Below, one piece after another: positions 12,925-20,765 of a DNA stretch of 33,967 bases. Under the pieces are notes generated by a model. The model was not told the origin of the DNA. It did not search any database and was given only the letters and a program-made list of their open reading frames with translations. The stretch comes from a virus, in the IMG/VR virus record IMGVR_UViG_3300020183_000264, positions 1 to 33,967 of that record; one strand, 5' to 3'. Every line of letters begins with the position of its first letter. Within the stretch, counting starts at the first letter, position 1. Position numbers and translations under genes: made by a program.

Positions 12925-13842
12925 TTATATTCCAAACATTGATCCGCGAGTCGCAGTCAGAGTGTTGCGGAATTGCACTCCAACTTGATTAGTAATACCT
13001 CTCACACCACCGGCAAGACCATTCTGTACGAACAGGGAGATTAGTGGCGAGAACTTGTCAAGCGCATTAACCGCACCACGTAATAGAGATTCCAATCCGT
13101 AAAGGTTCTCAAATGGAAGTGCATCTGGATGTTTTTCTGTCGCAATGAAATATCTCATCTGGACTGTTAGCTTTGCGGCACCATCTGCACCCCAATCAAG
13201 GTCTACATCGCTTATTGTGTGAGGATATGCCTCTTCGAGTTTGACTTTATATTGCGGAAACACAGTGCGATCACCACGTGCATTGAAGATATTCTGGTTG
13301 AGAGGGTTAAATGCATCAATTGCATCATTTATCATTGATTTAATATCACCTCTAATGACAGAGGTCGCAACGTCAAGGGCTGATGGATTCTGATATTTGG
13401 GGGACTCTGCAAATTGCATAATATCAACCGAGCCTATCATCTCGTCATAGAACGTCGAATCAAATCCTCCGGTTTTCAATGGTTTTCCGTCTTTCCTTCG
13501 ATAGCTTGCAAGCCCGCCCGCTGAAATCGACATATCTTGCCATGCCATAAAAATCTCGCGTTCGATCATATTCTCGCTGAGCAAGATCCGCAGATTCATA
13601 GGCTGATATTGAAATGCATATGGAATCTGACGTGTGGGCCCGTGGTACCTCTGATCTATAGTCTCGAGACTACGTGCAGGTAATGATGCTGATTCAATTC
13701 TTAGCGGTAGGAAAGATGTATTGAAGAAACCGCTGATTTTTGATGGTAATGTAATCATGACGGAGAAATAGTTTGGGCGGCCTATGCCACGCTTACCTAT
13801 TTCCGTCGAAAACTCTGATATATTGAACCTACGATTTGCCAT
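12925..13842 (-). CDS. 54: Baseplate tail-tube initiator (T4 gp54-like)
   Basis: gp54 sits on the baseplate and starts tail-tube polymerisation. The protein has 305 residues (T4: 320). The family start is visible as GIGRPNYFSVMITLPS at about 19-34, then the LPARSLETIDQRYHGP loop and a late DVDLDWGADGAAKLTVQMRY, features shared with the tail-tube fold of gp19, gp48 and gp54. Because a gp48-type protein is encoded just across the divergent promoter (14967-16022), this one is taken as gp54. The gene is followed after 21 bases by gp26. T4 has 48 and 54 adjacent on one strand; here they are on opposite strands. Confidence 0.65.
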   Translation of the reverse strand: MANRRFNISEFSTEIGKRGIGRPNYFSVMITLPSKISGFFNTSFLPLRIESASLPARSLETIDQRYHGPTRQIPYAFQYQPMNLRILLSENMIEREIFMAWQDMSISAGGLASYRRKDGKPLKTGGFDSTFYDEMIGSVDIMQFAESPKYQNPSALDVATSVIRGDIKSMINDAIDAFNPLNQNIFNARGDRTVFPQYKVKLEEAYPHTISDVDLDWGADGAAKLTVQMRYFIATEKHPDALPFENLYGLESLLRGAVNALDKFSPLISLFVQNGLAGGVRGITNQVGVQFRNTLTATRGSMFGI

Positions 13843-13845
13843 ATC

Positions 13846-14469
13846 TTATTGGACCTTTGCATAGCTATCGCGATGCACTGCACTGGTGCTAGCTCCTATA
13901 AACCTTTCAAGAGGCATGAACAGCGCTATGTCCCAGGAAGTTGGATCGATGCGAAAATATTTGGTGCGAACATGCGAAAAGAGATATTTCTTTACGCAAG
14001 GTTTGTAAAATCTATATCGACTAATCTTACTAAGCAATTTATATGATATCTGTAGATGAGTGCGTTCATCATAATTGTGATCACTTATCACAGTATAAAG
14101 AGCATCCATCAATCTAGCACGAAGTCGCAAAGGTAGATAGTGCAAATTTAGTCCCATAAACCCCTGTAATGATGATGCTCCAGCAGCTCGACCGCCAAGT
14201 CTTGAAGTATCAAAAGGTATCACGAGTGGATACCTATCATAATAGGGTAATTTCTCTTTAGTCTTTGGATCATATGCAAATAGATACATCTGACCGATCA
14301 TAGGTACAGTGACCATTGCACTGCGATCTTGTGCCATTAGTGCATTTGGACTCATCGCAACCTTGCTTGCTTGAGCCCTAAACCAAGTGCGAGATTGCTG
14401 CGTCTTGTTAGGTAGCAGACCTTGCTTTTCGCCCTGCATCAAGATGCTATCAAAGACATAAGCTACCAT
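13846..14469 (-). CDS. 2: Probable DNA end protector / head-completion protein (gp2-like)
   Basis: A 207-residue basic protein. The recognisable run is MYLFAYDPKTKEKLPYYDRY followed by PLVIPFD, GFMGLNLHYLPLRLRARLMD and, later, KKYLFSHVRTKYFRI. I associate this pattern with the protein labelled gp2 (DNA end protector) in T4-like cyanophages, and its place directly after gp4 fits, because 2 and 4 are neighbours in T4. T4 gp2 is longer (274), so the assignment is tentative. The ATG at 14469 overlaps the gp4 stop by one base. An AATAAATA late-type box lies about 90 bases upstream, inside gp4. Confidence 0.5.
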   Translation of the reverse strand: MVAYVFDSILMQGEKQGLLPNKTQQSRTWFRAQASKVAMSPNALMAQDRSAMVTVPMIGQMYLFAYDPKTKEKLPYYDRYPLVIPFDTSRLGGRAAGASSLQGFMGLNLHYLPLRLRARLMDALYTVISDHNYDERTHLQISYKLLSKISRYRFYKPCVKKYLFSHVRTKYFRIDPTSWDIALFMPLERFIGASTSAVHRDSYAKVQ

Positions 14470-14915
14470 TATTTGAGCCTTAGCTCCTTTTCGGTGATTA
14501 TGACAAAATCCCAGCCACGGTCTTTACAGTATTCCTTGGCAGCAGTCCACTTTGCGCTATTTATTCCATATGTGGCAACCTCGGTAAGATATTTACGGTT
14601 GGGCTTTTTACCTATCTTGTGTGGTGGTGGGGGTATTGTCTGAGCTGCAGGCTTGACCTCGATCATTTTCACGGACACATTGCCCAACCTATCTCTCATT
14701 TTTACGACAAAGTCCGGAAAATATCGATGCAGCCGCCCATCAATGGGAGATCGATATGGAACAATGACCTCCTCTGAACCCCATTCGAGCACATTGGGGT
14801 TTATATCAAACTCGACCATTACTTGCCTCTCCCACAATGACCTGAATACGATGTTTGTCGGATTTCCGCGATATTTCTGTGGATTGATGGGTTGATATTT
14901 GCCTTTATATACCAT
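14469..14915 (-). CDS. 4: Head completion protein, nuclease-like (T4 gp4-like)
   Basis: gp4 finishes the head portal vertex before tail joining. The 148-residue product (T4 gp4: 150) starts MVYKGKYQPINPQKYRGNPT, then SLWERQVMVEFDINPNVLEW, GSEEVIVPYRSPIDGRLHRY, FPDFVV and MIEVKP. The Glu, Asp and EVK residues match the PD-(D/E)XK-like core of this family. I chose the ATG at 14915 because it yields the conserved MVYKGKY start; ATGs at 14930 and 14933 add a few residues that would overlap the divergent late box. It leads the minus-strand structural operon. No clear minus-strand late promoter is seen upstream of it. Confidence 0.85.
   Translation of the reverse strand: MVYKGKYQPINPQKYRGNPTNIVFRSLWERQVMVEFDINPNVLEWGSEEVIVPYRSPIDGRLHRYFPDFVVKMRDRLGNVSVKMIEVKPAAQTIPPPPHKIGKKPNRKYLTEVATYGINSAKWTAAKEYCKDRGWDFVIITEKELRLK
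14558..14565 (-). promoter_or_regulatory. Possible late promoter box AATAAATA within gene 4
   Basis: The minus strand reads AATAAATA, the same variant found before genes 25 and 8. It is about 90 bases upstream of the gp2-like start and inside coding sequence, so it could also be chance. Confidence 0.3.
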
Positions 14916-14930
14916 GGTCTTATCTATCAT

Positions 14931-14938
14931 CATAAATA
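14931..14938 (+). promoter_or_regulatory. Late promoter box CATAAATA
   Basis: CATAAATA (one mismatch to TATAAATA) ends 28 bases upstream of the gp48 ATG, in the divergent gap between gp4 and gp48. It would start the whole plus-strand baseplate operon. Confidence 0.5.
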
Positions 14939-14966
14939 TGCCGGCTTAACGAAAGTCACAGATCAC

Positions 14967-16022
14967 ATGCCTAATACGATATTTTCAGAACCATTGCCCC
15001 CTATCTTCGGTGCTCGGACAGAGCGCAATATACCTACGCGCTTTTCATCGCTATATTTTCCAAGCGATTATCGGAGGATAGACCACTATATCACATTCAC
15101 CGCGCTCAAATTTCAGAGCGTGACCAGAACATCGGCACTCGCATCAGATCAACCTTTAGCAGCTAATAGACGTCAGGTCGCGCAGAGAACACAGGCATCG
15201 ATAACCCTACCAATGCCAAATGAGCTTCAAACATCCTATAACGCAAATTATCCTTCGAAAGAACTTTCCAATGCCGGAGAGGTTCTTGCTGCAGCAGCAT
15301 CTAATGTAGATGTTGATAAAATCCTATCGGCAGCTACAGGAGGCACTGGAACAATCGCTAATATACTGAGAGGTGCTCGAGAGCTTACTCAACAGTTAGG
15401 TGGTGCTGTCAGTGCTGGAGCCCTCGGTACAGCACTTGGAGCAGACGCCGTATCTAGGGCCCCAGATGCGTTTCAAGCTGGGTTAGCAAATGTGGCAGGT
15501 ATTGCACGTAACCCTAACAATGTCTTGCTATTTGGTGGGGTCGATTTTCGATCACATACATTCTCATTTAGCTTGACACCTAGGAATAAACGGGAAGCTG
15601 ATACCATACAGAGGATAATCACGACGTTCAAAAAACACATGCTTCCTAGATATGGTTTGGGGCGGGCGGTATCGCAGCGAGGTGAGCAGATACTTACAGG
15701 TTTGATATCTTCCTCCGAGTTCCTGAGCGGCATTAACATACCAAACTCTCAGAACATCGCCGCCGCCGGCGCGACATCGCGTGCGTTTTTTGAATATCCT
15801 GATGTATTCATGATTCGATTCAGAAATGAAAAAAAGCTGTTTACCATAGGCGAATCGGTGCTAGAATCTTTTTCCGTAAACTATCACCCTCAAAATTATC
15901 CTGCATATGTTAGATCACTATCTTCTCCAGGTGAAGCTAATCCTGCGGCTATCACAATTACTATGTCATTTAAAGAAACGGATATTGTGACGCGCGAACA
16001 AGTCGAGCAGTTTGGTAGGTGA
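14967..16022 (+). CDS. 48: Baseplate tail-tube cap protein (T4 gp48-like)
   Basis: gp48 forms the cap of the baseplate on which gp54 and then the tube assemble. The start is set at ATG 14967, just downstream of the late box; an in-frame ATG at 14892 would overlap gene 4 and add 25 residues that look unlike the family. The 351-residue protein (T4: 364) has an N-terminal FPSDYRRIDHYITFTALKF region and the characteristic NPNNVLLFGGVDFRSHTFSF, followed by PRNKREADTIQRIITTFKKH, typical of gp48. A long Ala/Gly-rich helical stretch lies at about 100-180. The neighbour gp53 starts at 16024, one base after its stop. Confidence 0.8.
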   Translation: MPNTIFSEPLPPIFGARTERNIPTRFSSLYFPSDYRRIDHYITFTALKFQSVTRTSALASDQPLAANRRQVAQRTQASITLPMPNELQTSYNANYPSKELSNAGEVLAAAASNVDVDKILSAATGGTGTIANILRGARELTQQLGGAVSAGALGTALGADAVSRAPDAFQAGLANVAGIARNPNNVLLFGGVDFRSHTFSFSLTPRNKREADTIQRIITTFKKHMLPRYGLGRAVSQRGEQILTGLISSSEFLSGINIPNSQNIAAAGATSRAFFEYPDVFMIRFRNEKKLFTIGESVLESFSVNYHPQNYPAYVRSLSSPGEANPAAITITMSFKETDIVTREQVEQFGR

Positions 16023-16023
16023 T

Positions 16024-16602
16024 ATGTCAAAATATTTCTCAAACTTCCCTACGATAGACTACAAGCTTCCTCCTCTCGGTAGGTCTACCTTTGTTACCGA
16101 CGTGACAAAGCGATTTGTGTTTAGGGATTTCTATCGCAGAAACTTTTTGAGCTTCTATCAATATGATATTGTAGACGGCGAGCGACCAGATAATGTTGCT
16201 TATAATTTCTATGAAGAATCTGAGCTAGATTGGTTGATATTATTACCCAATGAAATTCTAGATCCGTATTTTCAATGGCCAAGATCACAGCTTGAGCTAA
16301 ACTCATTTATAAGGTCAAAGCACGGTAGCATATCGAACGCTCAGTCTGAGATTCATCATTATGAGCAGATAATACAATCACGCAATACATTACAGAATGA
16401 GGACGGTGAGACAATAGTCATACCCGAAAAAACTTTGATAATTGATCAGACCACATATGAGTCTCTTCCGGCAAATGAGAGAAGAACTATATCAAAATAT
16501 GATTATGAGGTCTCAGCCAATGAGAGATATCGGACCATATCTGTCGTAGATGCCATATATGCACCATCGATAGTGGAATTATTTAGGAACTTATACGTAT
16601 AA
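16024..16602 (+). CDS. 53: Baseplate wedge protein (T4 gp53-like)
   Basis: gp53 clamps neighbouring wedges together in the baseplate. The product begins MSKYFSNFPTIDYKLPPL and carries FRRNFLSFYQYDIVDGERP-type and YNFYEESELDWLILLPNEI regions that characterise gp53 and its LysM-like part. Length 192 versus 196 in T4. The ATG at 16024 follows TAGGTG six bases upstream; an earlier GTG/ATG frame start at 16012 would overlap gp48. The stop TAA shares one base with the next ATG. Confidence 0.85.
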   Translation: MSKYFSNFPTIDYKLPPLGRSTFVTDVTKRFVFRDFYRRNFLSFYQYDIVDGERPDNVAYNFYEESELDWLILLPNEILDPYFQWPRSQLELNSFIRSKHGSISNAQSEIHHYEQIIQSRNTLQNEDGETIVIPEKTLIIDQTTYESLPANERRTISKYDYEVSANERYRTISVVDAIYAPSIVELFRNLYV

Positions 16603-17906
16603 TGTCTTTACCAACACCTAAATCAGGTACAGGTCTGATACATGCTTTGGCTGTGAAATCTACGAGCACAGATCAAACTGTCGATATTAAAGGCATCACT
16701 ACAGAAATAAGCTATTATGAGTCAATCGATTTGCCGTCGATGTCCATGACATTAAACTTGGCCGATGGTATTGGTTTTCGCACTTCTCTTCCGCTTATAG
16801 GTGGCGAAATTATATCTTACTCTCTGTCCGATTCTGATAAGAATGCTGTAAAGATTACAGGATCGCAACAGGTATATAAGCTATCAAACAAAATTCGTGT
16901 GGCACATAATCTAGATGGGTATAGCATTTTCTTGTCATCGCAAGAGATGATTAAGGACCAATACACGATCATTTCTAACACGCAAGAATCTATCAATGTC
17001 GACCAAATGGTCAAGAAGATATTTGATGAATATATTACTCCGATATCAAATAAGAAATTGATCACATTGGAATCAACTGATGGTCTATTTGATAGCACAT
17101 TTCCTAGGGTAAGCCCATTCACCGCATTAAATTATCTTGCAGAAGAAGCTAAAGCGGCTGATACTAGAAGCTCATCAAATTATTTCTTTTTTGAAAATTC
17201 AAAGGGTTATCACTTCGCATCATTTCAATATCTGATGCGCCAACCTCCTAAGACAACATTTTATTACCTAGAAAATAGAATACCCGGAGATGAAAAATTT
17301 GAGAGAAACCGAATAGTATCTATGGAAGAGGAAGTCGGATTTGATATATTGAATGGTGTATCTACAGGTCAATTTGGCACTCAAGTTTTATCGATAGATC
17401 CTGTGGCTAAGAGGTTCAGGTCATCTCAGTACCTATACAACAAAGATTTTGCTCAAGTTGACCATACAGACCAGTATCCAAGGCTGGCGCCACAGGTCTC
17501 TAAAACATTAGGTTCATCGATATCTCGCGAAAAGTTTATAATATCAAATTCTCATAGAGGTAATGTCCCGTTCGTGACCGAGAGAGATACTAATTCGCAG
17601 AACACTTTTCGTCGTAGGCAAGACTTTCTCGCATCCGAGACAGCTTCTAGGGCCGACTTGATGTCGAATATCACCAAGCTGCTCGTTGATGGTGTATCCA
17701 ATTTGAATGCTGGCGATACCATCATGGTGATGTTACCTCAGTCAGGTCAAAGCAATTTGACCCGCAGGCAGACAGATGGATTTGCGGGAGGTAAATATTT
17801 GATCACCGCGGTGGCACATAGGTTTGGTCCCCTAGGTATGAGATACGGCACTGCGATAGAGTGTGTGAAAGATTCATATTCTCAGCCAGTCAGTGGGAGA
17901 GCATAA
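16602..17906 (+). CDS. 27: Baseplate central hub protein (T4 gp27-like)
   Basis: gp27 forms the trimeric hub cylinder that holds the gp5 spike. The 434-residue protein starts with MSLPTPKSGTGLIHALAVKS and has the internal SPFTALNYLAEEAKAADTRS with NYFFFENSKGYHFASFQYL, hallmarks of gp27/gpD-type hub proteins, then a C-terminal GDTIMVMLPQSGQ barrel and GGKYLITAVAHRF. It is a little longer than T4 gp27 (391). It is immediately followed by gp5, its partner. In T4, 27 and 5 are in different operons; here they are adjacent, the order seen for simple contractile-tail hubs and VgrG. Confidence 0.85.
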   Translation: MSLPTPKSGTGLIHALAVKSTSTDQTVDIKGITTEISYYESIDLPSMSMTLNLADGIGFRTSLPLIGGEIISYSLSDSDKNAVKITGSQQVYKLSNKIRVAHNLDGYSIFLSSQEMIKDQYTIISNTQESINVDQMVKKIFDEYITPISNKKLITLESTDGLFDSTFPRVSPFTALNYLAEEAKAADTRSSSNYFFFENSKGYHFASFQYLMRQPPKTTFYYLENRIPGDEKFERNRIVSMEEEVGFDILNGVSTGQFGTQVLSIDPVAKRFRSSQYLYNKDFAQVDHTDQYPRLAPQVSKTLGSSISREKFIISNSHRGNVPFVTERDTNSQNTFRRRQDFLASETASRADLMSNITKLLVDGVSNLNAGDTIMVMLPQSGQSNLTRRQTDGFAGGKYLITAVAHRFGPLGMRYGTAIECVKDSYSQPVSGRA

Positions 17907-17909
17907 ACA

Positions 17910-19148
17910 ATGCCGGTACGTGATGATGAGTGGTTAGGCACAAATGGTTTTACATGGTTCATGGGTGTGGTCGAAGATCGAAATGATCCGCTCAGAATAG
18001 GTCGCGTCAAGGTCAGATGCTACGGCTGGCATACGTCTAATAGGGGCGAGCTTCCTACAGATAAATTACCGTGGGCGCAGGTTATGGTACCAGCTAACTC
18101 CGCTGCGAGCAGCGGAGTCGGCACTTCTCCTACAGGTCTAGCCGAAGGTAGCTGGGTAATCGGTTTTTTCATGGATGGTTCAAAAGCCCAACAACCGATG
18201 GTAATGGGTACTTGGTATGGAGTAGCAGGTGATGCTTCCGATACAACTCAAGGTTTCAGTGATCCAAATGGCACATATCCTGTGGCACAAGGTACACCAG
18301 ATACACCAGCTCTCTCGATAGGCGGTACTGCTTACCTAGCACATTCAAGCACAAGAGATCGCATTGATAATAGGGTAGAAAATATTCCGACTGCGACACC
18401 TCCACGTACACCTTCGGTCGCACTAGAGCAAGAGGATTCTGTATACCAGGTGCAGACTTGGTCGCAGCCTCAGCTTCAGGGTCTTACAATACCACCCCTC
18501 TATCCATTCAATCACTCTCGCACGACCGAAGCAGGTCACGTATTCGAGATCGATGATACTGCTGGAGCTAGACGCATACACGAATATCACGCATCGGGAT
18601 CTTACCGCGAGATACGTGATGATGGAACAAGAGATACAAGAATAGTTGGTGATGATTATGAAATCATAGTTCGCGATAAAAATGTTTTGATATCAGGTAG
18701 CTGCAATATCACAATCAAAGGTGATACCAGATTGATGGTAGAAGGTAATATGATTCAAGAGGTATCTGGTGACTATCACCTTTCGATTCGCGGATCGATG
18801 TATACTAAAATTGATGGTAATGAGGCCTCCGAGGTTATCGGTACCTCAACGAAGCAGATCAACGGTAATGAGTCCAAGAGGGTATCTCAGGATAGCACCA
18901 CAACGGTAGGAGGCGATACTGTCGCAGTCTACAACGGCACCCACACGCAGTCCAATCTTGGTAATATGACTCTATCGCTACAAGGTGACCATATCATGGT
19001 TGTGTCAGGTGACATCACCAAGGTCTCGAGCGGTGCGATGAGCATAGGTGCCGGTGACACCATGGATATTGCAGGTAAGACATCAATGACTCTTGGGTCA
19101 CCTGGACCTACGACAGTCAAAGGTTCTAGGATAGACTTGAATCCATGA
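17910..19148 (+). CDS. 5: Central spike protein gp5-like, lacking the lysozyme domain
   Basis: Trimeric needle protein that pierces the host envelope. The N-terminal OB-fold is clear: GFTWFMGVVEDRNDPLRIGR at about 13-32, VKVRCYGWH, then AEGSWVIGFFMDGSKAQQP and MGTWYG at about 78-103. A linker (to about 190) leads to the C-terminal triple beta-helix, whose short repeats read like GDYHLSIRGSMYTKIDGNEA and GGDTVAVYNGTHTQ. T4 gp5 has 575 residues with a lysozyme domain between these parts; here the total is 412 and no lysozyme-like sequence is seen. The 3' end overlaps the PAAR gene by four bases, so tip and needle are probably made together. Confidence 0.85.
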   Translation: MPVRDDEWLGTNGFTWFMGVVEDRNDPLRIGRVKVRCYGWHTSNRGELPTDKLPWAQVMVPANSAASSGVGTSPTGLAEGSWVIGFFMDGSKAQQPMVMGTWYGVAGDASDTTQGFSDPNGTYPVAQGTPDTPALSIGGTAYLAHSSTRDRIDNRVENIPTATPPRTPSVALEQEDSVYQVQTWSQPQLQGLTIPPLYPFNHSRTTEAGHVFEIDDTAGARRIHEYHASGSYREIRDDGTRDTRIVGDDYEIIVRDKNVLISGSCNITIKGDTRLMVEGNMIQEVSGDYHLSIRGSMYTKIDGNEASEVIGTSTKQINGNESKRVSQDSTTTVGGDTVAVYNGTHTQSNLGNMTLSLQGDHIMVVSGDITKVSSGAMSIGAGDTMDIAGKTSMTLGSPGPTTVKGSRIDLNP

Positions 19149-19450
19149 CGGCAACAGCAATACATAGACAAGATGATGCTAGATTATGTGGAGCTACAAC
19201 AATAGTTACCGGACAATCTACAGTATTTGCGAATGGTAAAAAGGTCGCAGTCAACGGCGATGAGAATACCCACGGTAACGGCGATCTTATTGCAGTCTGC
19301 AATGAGGTGTTTATTGAAGGAAAGAAGGTTGTTAACGTAGGTGACTCTGCGATAGCCGATGATCTATGCGGTGTCATCGGAGAGCCTGCAACTCACTGCA
19401 CACCCTCTGCGATAACGGGATCATCAAACGTGTTTGTAGGTAACCCATGA
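19145..19450 (+). CDS. PAAR-repeat spike tip protein
   Basis: PAAR proteins form the sharp zinc-binding cone at the end of VgrG/gp5 needles (T4 gp5.4). The 101 residues are rich in short strands and turns (VFANGKKVAVNGDENTHGNG, VFIEGKKVVNVGDSA), end with a GSSNVFVGNP, and hold scattered Cys and His (Cys15, Cys52, Cys75, His84, Cys85), consistent with one metal site. It starts inside the gp5 gene end and its stop overlaps the next gene (ATGA). Assignment rests on pattern and position after gp5. Confidence 0.8.
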   Translation: MTATAIHRQDDARLCGATTIVTGQSTVFANGKKVAVNGDENTHGNGDLIAVCNEVFIEGKKVVNVGDSAIADDLCGVIGEPATHCTPSAITGSSNVFVGNP

Positions 19451-20262
19451 GCTTTCAGATAACACCGGAGTTTGTTACGGCTGCGACTCGACTGACGGCA
19501 AACTCAATACCTTGCGGTATAGGCGGTGGCCTCAGCGGATTTACAGATGCGATTAATGAGGCGACCGCGATCATCAACCAGGTCATAGAAGATGCGACTG
19601 ATATAATAGCGGCCGTACAGAATCTTCCTGCGACGATCATAGCAGAGGTCGAGGCAATCGCGACCGAAGCAATCAATGGGCTCATAAGCGAGCTGGAGAT
19701 ACCTTCGATCAAGCTACCTGATGAGATACGGGAGCTACTGGATCTCGCGTCTAATCCGGGTGCATTCCTGTTGAAGTACATAGAGATATTGCAGCAGTTT
19801 CCACAGCTAGCACTCGATGATCTTCTAAAAAAGATTCAGTCCCTCACGTCATTCAATATATGCTCAATGGTACCCAACCTTCAGATTATCAACGGTGAAA
19901 TAGTTGAACGTGCTCCAGAGAATCCACCTGCCACATCTAATGCAACCGAGCTACCGGCCCAGGCCGAGATTCCAACACCGGTTTCACCTGAGCCGCCACC
20001 TAACACGTCGCTTGTGGCCCAGAGGGTCATTGTGGAGAACCTTCCACGGGTGGGTGAAAACTCTGAGCTGACTGCGGCGCAGAGACAAGCTCGCATATCC
20101 CAGTATGCTGCTGAGTTAGATGCAAATAACAATCAGCTTGCGGGAATTCTGAGAAGGCTAGAGCAAGCTAGGCCGGGTTCTAGCGAGTTCAATAACTTGC
20201 GCGAAGAAGGTGCTAGATTGAACAGAATAAGCGAAAACCTGAGAGCTAATCGACCCAGATAA
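19447..20262 (+). CDS. Hypothetical protein in the baseplate cluster, 271 aa
   Basis: The 271-residue protein starts at ATG 19447 overlapping the PAAR stop. The N-terminal half is long amphipathic helix (about 30-85 and 90-130, Ile/Ala/Glu-rich), followed by a Pro-rich linker at about 155-185 and a C-terminal Arg/Glu/Asn-rich coiled-coil-like segment ending in RANRPR. I cannot assign it to a named T4 protein. Its place between the spike tip and gp25 makes a tail or hub-assembly role likely; T4 gp28 would be one candidate, without supporting motif. The gene is followed by the 104-base gap that holds the late box for gene 25. Confidence 0.6.
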   Translation: MSFQITPEFVTAATRLTANSIPCGIGGGLSGFTDAINEATAIINQVIEDATDIIAAVQNLPATIIAEVEAIATEAINGLISELEIPSIKLPDEIRELLDLASNPGAFLLKYIEILQQFPQLALDDLLKKIQSLTSFNICSMVPNLQIINGEIVERAPENPPATSNATELPAQAEIPTPVSPEPPPNTSLVAQRVIVENLPRVGENSELTAAQRQARISQYAAELDANNNQLAGILRRLEQARPGSSEFNNLREEGARLNRISENLRANRPR

Positions 20263-20336
20263 AATAGTATCCTGGATTGAGCAATATTCATTATACAGGT
20301 AAATCTGGTATATGTCAAGGGCCTACTTGAGTATCT

Positions 20337-20344
20337 AATAAATA
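20337..20344 (+). promoter_or_regulatory. Late promoter box AATAAATA
   Basis: AATAAATA ends 22 bases upstream of the gene 25 ATG in the only sizeable gap of this part of the operon. It differs from TATAAATA at the first base only, the same variant as before gene 8. Confidence 0.5.
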
Positions 20345-20366
20345 TTGCCACGTATGGAGAAATTGC

Positions 20367-20765
20367 ATGGCCAGCGCGATCAAGACCCCGGTATTCAAGG
20401 ATTTTGACCTGAACATGAAGGTTCATCCCGTGACGGGTAAGCTCGTCACGAAAAAGAATGCTGATGCCGTGAAGCAAGCGATAAAAGCTCTGATTTTGAC
20501 GGACAAGGGTGAGCGACCCTTTCGACCGCTATTTGGTTCTGATATCCGTCAAAGACTATTTGATCTTATGGATCCGACAATAGAGTCAGATATAGAATTT
20601 GATATTCGTTCTGCCATAACAAACTATGAAGAGAGGGCGGAGATCCTGGGTATCGGTGTGGAGGGTGATCCGGATACTAATAATATGCAGGTGAATATAA
20701 TTTTTAGGGTGTCATCATCTAGCGTAACTTCTAGCCTCGTTCTCACTTTGGAGGCCGTACGATAA
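20367..20765 (+). CDS. 25: Baseplate wedge protein (T4 gp25-like)
   Basis: gp25 is the lysozyme-like wedge core component conserved in all contractile tails. The 132-residue length equals T4 gp25. The sequence has the conserved VKQAIKALILTDKGERPFRP with FGSDIRQRLFDLMDP, the EPR-type core motif in which Glu and Arg bracket Pro (GERPF). TATGGAGAAAT precedes the ATG. The stop overlaps the next start by one base. It follows the late box at 20337. Confidence 0.92.
   Translation: MASAIKTPVFKDFDLNMKVHPVTGKLVTKKNADAVKQAIKALILTDKGERPFRPLFGSDIRQRLFDLMDPTIESDIEFDIRSAITNYEERAEILGIGVEGDPDTNNMQVNIIFRVSSSSVTSSLVLTLEAVR

Noticed and set aside
15473-15739. 88-residue minus-strand frame within gene 48
   Set aside because: gp48 is well supported on the plus strand and this frame has no ribosome binding site.
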